Assembly: GCA_964440655.1 (NCBI GenBank)
Contig: CAYTTA010000069.1
Location: 1-7,805, forward strand
DNA from: CAYTTA01 sp964440655
Lineage (GTDB): Bacteria; Bacteroidota; Rhodothermia; Balneolales; Balneolaceae
Length of the DNA stretch: 7,805 nucleotides
Direction: 5' to 3'
How positions within the stretch are numbered: position 1 is the first letter of the stretch; each line of letters starts with the position of its first letter. Position numbers and translations under genes: made by a program. Below the pieces are notes generated by a model. That model was not told where the DNA came from, made no database searches, and saw only the letters and a program-made list of their open reading frames with translations. This document shows positions 1 to 6,835 of the stretch, piece by piece.

Positions 1-825
1 AGAGGACTGTACCTGCTCCTGATTTGGAAGTAGTACCACATCAAATGCGAGGATGTAGCTGTATACTTCACTATGTGGCACATAGCCATGAAAAATTACA
101 TTCGTGTAATTTTTCATTAATTTTCTCCAATAATCTTGGTCCTGGTCGGTTCCTCCAACAATATGGAAAGTAGCCCATGGACATGACGGAGCTATTGCTG
201 AAACTATCTCCATCCCTTTTCCCTTATAGAGGTGCCCTACGTATCCAACATTTAATGACTGACCGTTGAGTTTTTGTGGCAAAAGATTCTGGCGCACTGG
301 ATCTGCCGCATCGGGGACTACATGCAATCGGGAAGTAATGAACGGATAAACACCGCTGAAATACTTTTTTAATGAATGAGTAATTACAATCAATGATTTA
401 AGATACCGATGCTTGAGAACTGATTTGAGTAACCATCGGGTGTCTGCTTTTCCATCCTCGTAGGATTGATGCATTTCGAGAGATGTCCGCAAGTTCCTTT
501 GTAAGGAAAAATATGCTCCGTGAATACTCCGCGTCAGTACGTAATCGGCTCCCCATTTTTGAGCATATTTTGCAGATAGATATCCAAACTGATAAGCTCG
601 CCCTATTCCAGCATGTAGAGGAACCCGAACGATTTGAAAGGATCTCTCAACTCCATAAAAGCGAAACTCATCCTCTACCCCTTTTTCAATAAACTGTTCT
701 CCATCAGGGACAAACAAAGTTACCTCATGTCCTAGTTGGGAAAATGCATCACACATCTTCATAATATGTATGCTATTCGCAGCCCTTGACGGGATGTGCG
801 AAAAGGACATGTAGGCAATTTTCAT
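1..825 (-). CDS. GT4-family glycosyltransferase, C-terminus beyond the window
   Basis: This gene probably transfers a sugar from an activated donor during surface-polysaccharide synthesis in the cytoplasm. I translated an uninterrupted frame of 275 residues from the ATG at 825-823 to the window edge. The N-terminus (MKIAYMSFSHIPSRAANSIH) followed by a helix and LGHEVTLFVP (31-40) is the first Rossmann half of a GT-B fold. VVPDAAD (169-175) is the linker before the second half. GYVGHLYKGKG (194-204), FHIVGGTD (220-227), VIFHGYVPHSEVYSY (243-257) and FDVVLLPN (261-268) form the donor-binding domain. The terminal E-x7-E region lies just outside. The ATG follows the cysNC stop after one nucleotide, which suggests co-transcription and translational coupling; no strong Shine-Dalgarno is seen. 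G+C is visibly lower than in the neighbours (24/60 at 541-600), consistent with an exchanged polysaccharide gene. Donor and acceptor cannot be read from the sequence. Confidence 0.9.
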   Translation of the reverse strand, partial: MKIAYMSFSHIPSRAANSIHIMKMCDAFSQLGHEVTLFVPDGEQFIEKGVEDEFRFYGVERSFQIVRVPLHAGIGRAYQFGYLSAKYAQKWGADYVLTRSIHGAYFSLQRNLRTSLEMHQSYEDGKADTRWLLKSVLKHRYLKSLIVITHSLKKYFSGVYPFITSRLHVVPDAADPVRQNLLPQKLNGQSLNVGYVGHLYKGKGMEIVSAIAPSCPWATFHIVGGTDQDQDYWRKLMKNYTNVIFHGYVPHSEVYSYILAFDVVLLPNQEQVQSS

Positions 826-826
826 T

Positions 827-2794
827 TTATATCAACTGCCCTATATACTGAAGGATCTGCTCAACACACTCTTCCGGGGAGTTCCGATCGGTGTTGATCA
901 CCAGGGCGTCACTGCCGGGAGCTTCGTATTCGGCATCAAAGCCCGTGAGTCCGGTAATCTCCCCTCTCTGCGCTTTGGCATAGAGCCCTTTCGGGTCGCG
1001 TTCCTGCGCCGTTTTGGGATCGCACTCCACAAAGATCTCGATGAACCGCCCCTCCGGAAATCGGCTGCGGGCCAGTTCCCGGTCCCTGCGGTAGGGAGAG
1101 ACGAAGGTGCAGAGAACGATATCCCCGCTTTCGTAGAAGAGCCGGGCGACCTCCGAGACGCGCCGGATGTTTTCGGATCGATCCTTAGGAGAAAAGCCCA
1201 GGTCTCCGCACAAACCGTGGCGCACCTGGTCCCCGTCCAGCAGCATGGTCTGCCGCCCCTCTTCAAAGAGTCTCTTCTCCAGTGCCCGGGCGATGGTGCT
1301 CTTGCCCGCTCCGGAGATGCCGGTGAACCAGAGGGCCAGTGCCTTGTGCCCGTTGCGCTTCTCCCGCTCCTCGCGGGGAATGTTCCACTCCTCCCAGACC
1401 ACATTGGGGGAGACGGACGGTGCAGGTGCGGCTCCACCCCCGAATCCGGCCGCGCTCTTCGCATCACCCGAAGATCCTGCCGAATCCGATTCGGTCGATC
1501 CGGCCCGGATCATTCCGGCGGCCACCGTCACGTTGGTTGCCGGGTCAATGATGATGAAACTCCCCGTCTTCTTGTTGATCTGGTAGGGATCGTAGAAGAG
1601 CGGCATGGAAGTCTGCAGACGTACCCGCCCGATCTCGTTGAGCTCGAGCGTGTCGGCCTCTTCCCGTGCGATGGTGTTGACATCCATCCGGTAGATCAGC
1701 CGCTCGATGAACACCTGGGCGGAACGGGTGGTGTGCTGGATCACATAGGGAGTGTCGAAACGCATCGCATCGGGGTGCATCCAGCAGAGGTAGGCCTCAA
1801 ACACACTGCCCACCGAAGGGATGTTGTTCCGGCGGACGATCATCTCGCCCCGGCTGATGTCGATCTCATCCTCCAGGGTGAGGGTGACCGAATCGCCCGG
1901 TACCGCCTCCTCCAGATTCCCGTCCATCGTCACGATCTCCTTGATCCGGCTGGTCTGTCGGGAAGGAAGAGCCATGATCTCCTCGCCGGGACGGATCCGG
2001 CCAGATGCCACCCGCCCCGAAAAGCCACGGAAATTCTGATTCGGTCGGATGACATACTGGACCGGAAACCGGAAATCGACAATGTTTCGGGAGGCGTTCA
2101 CCTTCACCGTCTCCAGGTGGTGGAGCAGGGTCGTTCCCTTGTACCAGGGCATCTTCTGTGACGGGTTCACCACGTTGTCCCCTTTCAGGGCGGAGATGGG
2201 GATGTAGGTGATGTTCTCCACATCCAGTTTCTTTGCGAACTGCCGGAACTCCGATACAATCTCATCGAATGTGCTCTGGTCGTACCCCACCAGGTCCATC
2301 TTGTTGACCGCCACCACCAGATGGGGGATGCGGAGCAGTGAGGAGATGAAGGCATGCCGCTTGGACTGGGTCTGCACCCCTTTGGTCGCATCGACCAGTA
2401 TGATCGCCAGCTCGGCCGTAGAGGCACCGGTCACCATGTTCCGGGTGTACTGGATATGGCCGGGTGTATCGGCAATAATGAACTTCCGTTTCGGCGTGGC
2501 GAAGTAGCGGTAGGCCACATCGATCGTGATCTTCTGCTCCCGCTCCGCCTTGAGTCCGTCGGTGAGCAGGGCCAGGTTGATCTCCTCCTCCCCGCTGCTC
2601 AGACTGGTCTTCTCGATCGCCTCGAGCTGATCCTCAAAGATCGATTTGGAGTCGTAGAGCAGACGGCCGATGAGCGTGCTCTTCCCGTCATCCACGCTTC
2701 CGGCTGTGGTGAACCGGAGCAGGTCCATGTCAAAGTAGTGATCAACGAGTGTGTGTGACGTGGAGTCTTTTTTGGTGCCGTTTGTGGAACTCAT
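827..2794 (-). CDS. cysNC: Bifunctional sulfate adenylyltransferase subunit 1 / APS kinase (CysN-CysC fusion)
   Basis: The CysN part is the GTPase that drives APS synthesis by CysD; the CysC part phosphorylates APS to PAPS. Residues are numbered from the upstream Met at 2845. CysN shows P-loop GSVDDGKST (49-57), switch I KITID (105-109), DTPGH (126-130), NKMDL (181-185) and SAL (218-220), then EF-Tu-like beta-barrel domains to about 445. A Gly/Ala/Ser/Pro-rich linker spans about 448-480. CysC shows NVVWEEWN (481-488), P-loop GISGAGKST (509-517), LDGDQVRHGL (536-545), ENIRRV (558-563), FVSPYRRDRE (581-590) and DPKGLYAKA (617-625). I chose Met18 (2794) because it leaves a usual CysN N-terminus and has AGG seven bases upstream. 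The Met at 2845 adds 17 His/Ser/Gln-rich residues that look non-conserved. Oddity: Lys105 stands where CysN and related GTPases normally have Gly before ITID. Encoded after cysD, and ends 1 nt before the glycosyltransferase. Confidence 0.95.
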   Translation of the reverse strand: MSSTNGTKKDSTSHTLVDHYFDMDLLRFTTAGSVDDGKSTLIGRLLYDSKSIFEDQLEAIEKTSLSSGEEEINLALLTDGLKAEREQKITIDVAYRYFATPKRKFIIADTPGHIQYTRNMVTGASTAELAIILVDATKGVQTQSKRHAFISSLLRIPHLVVAVNKMDLVGYDQSTFDEIVSEFRQFAKKLDVENITYIPISALKGDNVVNPSQKMPWYKGTTLLHHLETVKVNASRNIVDFRFPVQYVIRPNQNFRGFSGRVASGRIRPGEEIMALPSRQTSRIKEIVTMDGNLEEAVPGDSVTLTLEDEIDISRGEMIVRRNNIPSVGSVFEAYLCWMHPDAMRFDTPYVIQHTTRSAQVFIERLIYRMDVNTIAREEADTLELNEIGRVRLQTSMPLFYDPYQINKKTGSFIIIDPATNVTVAAGMIRAGSTESDSAGSSGDAKSAAGFGGGAAPAPSVSPNVVWEEWNIPREEREKRNGHKALALWFTGISGAGKSTIARALEKRLFEEGRQTMLLDGDQVRHGLCGDLGFSPKDRSENIRRVSEVARLFYESGDIVLCTFVSPYRRDRELARSRFPEGRFIEIFVECDPKTAQERDPKGLYAKAQRGEITGLTGFDAEYEAPGSDALVINTDRNSPEECVEQILQYIGQLI

Positions 2795-2929
2795 CCGACT
2801 GCCTGTTTCGGTCTTGCTTTGAGAATGTTGGTGATGCGGATGCATCGAAAATTGTATCCGTTCGGGACGATTGCTTTTCCTGCCTGAACAGGCCCGGTCC
2901 GCGACAACTTGCTGTTTCGTAGCGCCTGA

Positions 2930-3838
2930 TCAGAAATATCCCTGCCGCTTGCGGTCTTCCATCGCGGTTTCGCTCCGCTTGTCGTCATGGCGGTTCCCCC
3001 GCTCGGTCTGCCGGGCGGCGGCAACCTCCATGATGATCTCCTCCAGCGTGGAGGCGTTCGATAGCACCGCTCCGGTACAGGTCGCATCCCCGATGGTCCG
3101 GAATCGGACGGTCTTCTCGACCACCTCCTCCTCCGGAAGGCGGGTCACAAACTCGGTGTCCGCCAGCCAGATGCCCCGCCGGTTGAAGACCCTGCGCCGG
3201 TGGGAGAAATAGATTTCAGGGATGTCGATCTCCTCCTGGGCGATATACTGCCAGACATCCATCTCCGTCCAGTTGCTGAGCGGGAAGACCCGGAAGCTCT
3301 CTCCGGGGTTCTTTCTCCCGTTGAAAAGGTTCCAGAGTTCCGGGCGCTGGTTCTTCGGGTCCCACTGTCCGAAGATGTCCCGGTGGGAGAAGAACCGCTC
3401 CTTGGCCCTCGCTTTCTCCTCATCGCGCCGGCCTCCGCCGAGCGCCGCATCAATCTGATGCTCCCGGAGTGTGTCGAGCAGGGTTACGGTCTGCAGCGCG
3501 TTCCGGCTGGCATCGGGTCCGGTCTCTTCCTGGACCCGTCCGGCGTCGATCGACTCCTGAACGCTTCCCACAATGAGCTGCACTCCCAGTTCCTCTACCA
3601 TCCGGTCACGGAATTCTATGGTCTCCGGGAAGTTGTGGCCGGTATCCACATGAAGAAGCGGAAAGGGGATCCGTGCCGGATAGAAGGCCTTTCGTGCCAG
3701 ATGAACCATACAGATGGAGTCTTTTCCCCCTGAGAAGAGCAGTACGGGACGCTCAAATTGGGCGGCAACCTCTTTCATTACATAGATTGCCTCATCTTCC
3801 AGTTCTTTCAGATGGGTGGCTGCGTTCTTTTTCTCCAT
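2930..3838 (-). CDS. cysD: Sulfate adenylyltransferase subunit 2 (CysD)
   Basis: Catalytic subunit of ATP sulfurylase: it adenylylates sulfate to APS with CysN, in the cytoplasm. It belongs to the PP-loop (PAPS reductase-like) superfamily. From the Met at 3838 it is 302 residues, the same length as E. coli CysD. Visible landmarks are THLKELEDEAI (8-18), the PP-loop SGGKDS (36-41), HLARKAFYP (46-54), FPLLHVDTGHNFPE (59-72), GGGRRDEEKARAKER (134-148), WDPKNQRPELW (159-169), RVFPLSNWTEMDVWQYI (183-199) and the typical end MEDRKRQGYF. The GGKDS and GDATCTGAV (250-258) variants differ from the E. coli type and match the other common CysD subtype. An ATG at 3919 in the same frame would add 27 Asp/Glu/Pro-rich residues; I reject it because alignment to the family starts at MEKKNAATHL. 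Neither start has a strong ribosome site. The gap to cysNC is 135 nt (84 nt if cysNC starts at 2845). Confidence 0.95.
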   Translation of the reverse strand: MEKKNAATHLKELEDEAIYVMKEVAAQFERPVLLFSGGKDSICMVHLARKAFYPARIPFPLLHVDTGHNFPETIEFRDRMVEELGVQLIVGSVQESIDAGRVQEETGPDASRNALQTVTLLDTLREHQIDAALGGGRRDEEKARAKERFFSHRDIFGQWDPKNQRPELWNLFNGRKNPGESFRVFPLSNWTEMDVWQYIAQEEIDIPEIYFSHRRRVFNRRGIWLADTEFVTRLPEEEVVEKTVRFRTIGDATCTGAVLSNASTLEEIIMEVAAARQTERGNRHDDKRSETAMEDRKRQGYF

Positions 3839-3971
3839 TCTGCCAGGTTTATCCGGTTTGCGCGGGTGATCGGAAGGTTCCGGGTCGCTTTCTGCGGACC
3901 AGGCTTCCACATCACACATTCAGCTTCAAACCGTCTGTGACCGTTGAAGCGCGCAAATTACACAATTTCAG

Positions 3972-3981
3972 CCTCCTCCTC
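3972..3981 (-). promoter_or_regulatory. Strong Shine-Dalgarno-like tract without an obvious start codon
   Basis: Read on the minus strand, the tract contains AGGAGGAGG, the best anti-16S match noticed in the window. It lies 12 nt after the cysQ stop. No ATG follows at normal spacing. The nearest candidate start is a TTG at 3965 opening a 17-codon frame that ends at 3912, overlapping the upstream ATG (3919) of the cysD frame. It may be a ribosome standby site or a coupling element that helps cysD translation, or it may be chance. Confidence 0.35.
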
Positions 3982-3993
3982 TATCAAAAAATC

Positions 3994-4764
3994 CTACAAG
4001 CCGATGATGAAACCGGTGTTCTTGAGCGATTCCTTGTTGTAGAGGAGTTCTGACGAGCGGATTTCGTCCCGTCCCGAGTAGCGGAAAACGGCATCTCCTG
4101 CGGCGGTGTCCCACTCCATGGTCGGCCCGAGGCGGGGGTAAAGATCGGCCGTTCCTTCCGCCACCAGGCAGAATTTCAGGGAGCTGCCGGCCGGAATGAT
4201 CTCTCCCGGAATGAGGCCTCTGCTGCGCAGCTCCTCCTCCAGATTTCCGGAACGGTGCGAACGGCTCGATACGATTCGTAGCGGAAAGCGGATGTCCGGC
4301 ACGTCGGAATAGATCCGTTCAGGTGCTCCCGTACCCTCCAGCCGGTAGCTGCCAAGACCCTTCATCCCATACCAGGTAAGTCTTTTGGCCGGTGCATGGA
4401 CAATGCCGTAGACCGGAACCGCACCTTCCACCAGCGCGATGTTGACGGTGAACTCCCCGTTCTTCTGGATAAACTCTTTCGTCCCGTCCAGGGGATCGAC
4501 CAGCCAGAACCGCTCCCAGGTCCGGCGCTCTTCATACTCTGCAATTCTTCCCTCTTCGGAGATCACCGGGATCTCCGGAAAGAGACGCTTGAGGGCATCG
4601 ACGATTACCTTGTGGGAAGCCAGATCGGCCTGGGTAAGCGGGGTCCGGTCCTCCTTGACCTCCACATCAATTTCTCCGTAATAGTGTCGCAGGATTGCAT
4701 CGCCTGCCCGAAAGGCCGTTTCCAGAAGCGCTGTGAGATCTTCCTCCGCGAGAGGGTGTGACAT
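3994..4764 (-). CDS. cysQ: 3'(2'),5'-bisphosphate nucleotidase (CysQ)
   Basis: Hydrolyses PAP to AMP and phosphate, recycling the product left when PAPS is used by reductases or sulfotransferases; PAP otherwise builds up and inhibits them. The 256 residues are close to E. coli CysQ (246). The inositol-monophosphatase fold is evident: VKEDRTPLTQADLASH (36-51) near the N-terminus, the metal-binding Glu pair in ISEEG (68-72), motif A WLVDPLDGTKEFI (87-99), GEFTVNIALV (103-112) and motif B EWDTAAGDAVF (217-227). Asp90, Asp93 and Asp219 are the expected metal ligands. The KEFI following motif A is typical of CysQ rather than of inositol monophosphatase. It lies between the permease (123-nt gap) and cysD (155-nt gap) on the same strand. 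No Shine-Dalgarno is visible before the ATG. Confidence 0.93.
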   Translation of the reverse strand: MSHPLAEEDLTALLETAFRAGDAILRHYYGEIDVEVKEDRTPLTQADLASHKVIVDALKRLFPEIPVISEEGRIAEYEERRTWERFWLVDPLDGTKEFIQKNGEFTVNIALVEGAVPVYGIVHAPAKRLTWYGMKGLGSYRLEGTGAPERIYSDVPDIRFPLRIVSSRSHRSGNLEEELRSRGLIPGEIIPAGSSLKFCLVAEGTADLYPRLGPTMEWDTAAGDAVFRYSGRDEIRSSELLYNKESLKNTGFIIGL

Positions 4765-4887
4765 GGGTTTGTGTATTAATTCGTGTAGTTATAGAATCAG
4801 ACGTTCTTAATAAAGTCCCGAAAAATCACTTTTTGGTATCCTGGAGACCATTCGTCCCGGTTCGTTCAGACCATTGCCGCCATCATC
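4765..4887 (-). promoter_or_regulatory. Permease-cysQ gap with a possible internal promoter
   Basis: This 123-nt gap is noticeably A+T-rich toward cysQ. On the minus strand a TATAAC hexamer (4788-4793) would place a transcription start about 17 nt before the cysQ ATG. No good -35 hexamer lies 16-18 nt upstream, so the promoter call is weak. AGACCATT occurs twice (4845-4852 and 4868-4875, plus strand). A 5-bp A/T-only inverted repeat (4821-4834) is too weak to call a terminator. Confidence 0.25.
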
Positions 4888-6651
4888 TCAAAACGGCCAG
4901 ATCAACGGAACGAGAATCACCGTAAGAATGCCCACAATCAGGTTGAGCGGCAGGCCGATCTTGAGAAAGTCGGTGAACTGATAGCCTCCGGCGCTGTAGA
5001 CCATCAGGTTGGTCTGGTATCCGATCGGAGTAGTGAAGCTGGTGGAGGCCCCGTAAAGCACGGTCATCACAAACGGCATGTGGCTCACCTCCAGCTGGGC
5101 CGCCACCGAGATCACCACAGGAAAAAGAAGCGCGGCGGCCGCGGTATTGGTCACCACCTCGGTGAGGATCCAGGTAATGAGCCAGGTTACAATGAGAGCC
5201 GTCCACGGATTGCTCCCGGAAAGACCGGCCAGGCTGTTGGCCATGGCGGGAGCAACGCCGGTGAGCTGCAGCGCATGGGCGATCCCCAGCGAAGCGGCGA
5301 TCACGATCAGGACCGTCCAGTCGATGCTCTGTCGGGCTTCGTTCACTCGAAGGCATCTAGTTGCGATCATTGCCAGTGCGGCCAGAAGGGATGCCTGGAA
5401 CATGGTGACCACCTTCAGGGTTACAAGCAGGACCATTCCCGCCAGAATGGCCCAGGCGATCTTCCCCCGCCTGTAGTTCACCTTCGGCTTGTCGGAGAGC
5501 GTGCGAACCAGCAGAAAATCGGTCGAATTGCGGTAACGGCTGGCAAAATTCCTCGGGGCCTCCATAAGAAGCACATCCCCCACCCGCAGCCGGATGTCCC
5601 CCACTTTGGTCTGTACCCGCTGCCCCCGGCGGGAGACCGCCAGAATAACCGCGCCATAGACATTCCGGAATTTTCCATCTTTCACCGTCCGGCCGATCAG
5701 CGGGTTGTCCTGGGAGAGTACCGCCTCGACCAGGTGACGGTCCCGCTGCCCTTCGAGGCCAAAGAGCTGGGTCGGCGCCGGTTCCAGCCCCGGCAGATCC
5801 TGCAGGTCGATGATGGAATCGACCATTCCGGTAAAGACGAGACGGTCCTCTCCGCAAAGTTTTTCATCCGGATCGACCGCTGCCAGAATGGTTCCGTCCC
5901 GGATAATCTCGACCAGAAAGAGGCCGGGCAGGTTCCGAAGCCCCACTTCTTCGATCGGTTTGCCCACCAGAGGGCTGTCCGGGGTAAGGATCATCTCGAT
6001 TGTGTACTCCCGGGTGTTCTCGAAAACGGTCTGGTAGGACTGCCTGTCGGGCAGAAGCCTGCGGCCGACCAGAAGAAGATAGAGACCACCGCCCAGCGCC
6101 AGTGGAACCCCGGCAAGAGCCGGTTCAAAAAGGGAGAGGGTCTCCCCTTTCGCTGTAATAAGCAGGCCGTTCAGAATGAGGTTGGTGGCCGTACCGATCA
6201 GGGTGCAGGTACCCCCCAGGATGGCTGCGTAGCTGAGCGGGATGAGAAGTCGTGAAGGAGCGATCCGGTACCGGCGGGCCCACTCCTGCAGCGCCGGGAT
6301 GAAGGTGGCCACAATGGGCGTGTTGTTCATGAAGGCACTCAGACCGATCACGGGACCGACAATCCGCGCCTGCACCTGCCAGAGCTGCTTCGGCTTGCCG
6401 AGCAGGCGGTTGATCACCAGCTGGATCGCACCGGTCTCCCGCAGGCCGGTGGCAACGACAAAGAGTGCACCGATCGTCAGAACCCCTTCGTTGGAAAAGC
6501 CGATCAGTGCATCGGCCGGAGAGATGATTCCGGTCGAGACGATGATCGTCAGAACGGACATGAAGAGAAGATCGGCCGGATAGTTCTTTACGGCCATGAG
6601 CACCATGGAGATGCCCAACAGGAGGATGACAACCAGACCTGATAATTCCAT
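4888..6651 (-). CDS. SLC13-family (DASS) permease with two RCK_C/TrkA_C domains, probable sulfate importer
   Basis: Inner-membrane anion transporter of 587 residues. The N-terminal membrane half (about 1-200) begins with hydrophobic segments at about 5-21 and 27-44 and carries the family motif SAFMNNTPIVATFIP (105-119) and GTCTLIGTATNLILNG (147-162). Two soluble RCK_C-type domains follow: about 214-290 (YTIEMILTPDSPLVGKPIEE...) and about 304-375 (RHLVEAVLSQDNPLIGRTVKD...). The C-terminal membrane half (about 398-587) has TEVVTNTAAAALLFPV (497-512) and the hallmark STSFTTPIGYQTNLMVY (536-552). The central RCK_C pair distinguishes the YfbS/SAC1-like group from short citrate or dicarboxylate carriers. 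RCK_C domains often bind small regulatory ligands, but which one is unknown here. Sulfate is inferred from the cysQ-cysD-cysNC neighbours; another oxyanion or a dicarboxylate cannot be excluded by sequence alone. It is first in the minus-strand gene run, behind a leader with a terminator hairpin. Confidence 0.93.
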   Translation of the reverse strand: MELSGLVVILLLGISMVLMAVKNYPADLLFMSVLTIIVSTGIISPADALIGFSNEGVLTIGALFVVATGLRETGAIQLVINRLLGKPKQLWQVQARIVGPVIGLSAFMNNTPIVATFIPALQEWARRYRIAPSRLLIPLSYAAILGGTCTLIGTATNLILNGLLITAKGETLSLFEPALAGVPLALGGGLYLLLVGRRLLPDRQSYQTVFENTREYTIEMILTPDSPLVGKPIEEVGLRNLPGLFLVEIIRDGTILAAVDPDEKLCGEDRLVFTGMVDSIIDLQDLPGLEPAPTQLFGLEGQRDRHLVEAVLSQDNPLIGRTVKDGKFRNVYGAVILAVSRRGQRVQTKVGDIRLRVGDVLLMEAPRNFASRYRNSTDFLLVRTLSDKPKVNYRRGKIAWAILAGMVLLVTLKVVTMFQASLLAALAMIATRCLRVNEARQSIDWTVLIVIAASLGIAHALQLTGVAPAMANSLAGLSGSNPWTALIVTWLITWILTEVVTNTAAAALLFPVVISVAAQLEVSHMPFVMTVLYGASTSFTTPIGYQTNLMVYSAGGYQFTDFLKIGLPLNLIVGILTVILVPLIWPF

Positions 6652-6721
6652 GTTCTTTCGCTGTGCGACGGACAGAAGGCATCACGCCGGGAGGGATATT
6701 GGCCGGGTGACATCATCCGTC

Positions 6722-6768
6722 AAAAAAAGCCCCGGCGGAAATGCATCAGTGCCGTTCCGCCCCGAGGC
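6722..6768 (-). terminator. Intrinsic terminator or attenuator in the permease leader
   Basis: On the minus strand GCCTC (6768-6764) pairs with GGGGC (6733-6729) with one G-U wobble. After a 2-nt bulge, GGCGGAA (6761-6755) pairs with TTCCGCC (6740-6734). The 14-nt loop could form a further GCA/TGC mini-stem. Seven T residues follow directly (6728-6722). This is a textbook Rho-independent structure, and no T-run follows on the plus strand. It ends about 70 nt before the permease ATG, with no minus-strand gene of normal size upstream, so it would act in the permease leader or end a small RNA. A small AGGC-TTT-GCCT hairpin (6775-6765) would compete with its outer stem. Confidence 0.72.
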
Positions 6769-6787
6769 AAAGCCTGAATGATACCAT
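6746..6787 (-). CDS. Possible 13-residue leader peptide overlapping the terminator
   Basis: The short frame MVSFRLCLGAERH starts at an ATG preceded by purine-rich GGAAAGAGAGAA and stops with TGA (6748-6746) in the apical loop of the terminator hairpin. A ribosome translating it would cover the left arm of the terminator. It contains one Cys codon (TGC) and two Arg codons. An open frame of this size can easily arise by chance, so the call rests only on its placement relative to the hairpin and the purine-rich tract. Confidence 0.2.
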   Translation of the reverse strand: MVSFRLCLGAERH

Positions 6788-6835
6788 TTCTCTCTTTCCG
6801 ATTCTGAAGAAAATGAGAATGAGTTGTAGTACCTT

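Noticed and set aside
483..692. 69-codon plus-strand open frame opposite the glycosyltransferase
   Set aside because: It is antisense to an uninterrupted GT4 frame and shows no motif.
1217..2161. 314-codon plus-strand open frame opposite cysNC
   Set aside because: No family features, and the opposite strand encodes intact CysN and CysC motifs throughout.
2882..2893. Palindrome GCCTG-AA-CAGGC after cysD
   Set aside because: It is short with no T-run on either side, so it is neither a terminator nor a recognisable operator.
4821..4834. Inverted repeat AAAAA-TCAC-TTTTT between permease and cysQ as a terminator
   Set aside because: The stem has five A-T pairs only and would be too unstable; a terminator here would also split an otherwise coherent gene run.
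5080..6255. 391-codon open frame on the plus strand antisense to the permease
   Set aside because: It is rich in Arg, His, Gly and Gln without any recognisable motif, lies wholly opposite a clearly conserved transporter, and is the kind of long antisense frame common in G+C-rich genes.
6812..6823. AATGAGAATGAG resembling half of a Fur box
   Set aside because: The second inverted half is missing and nothing else suggests iron control.
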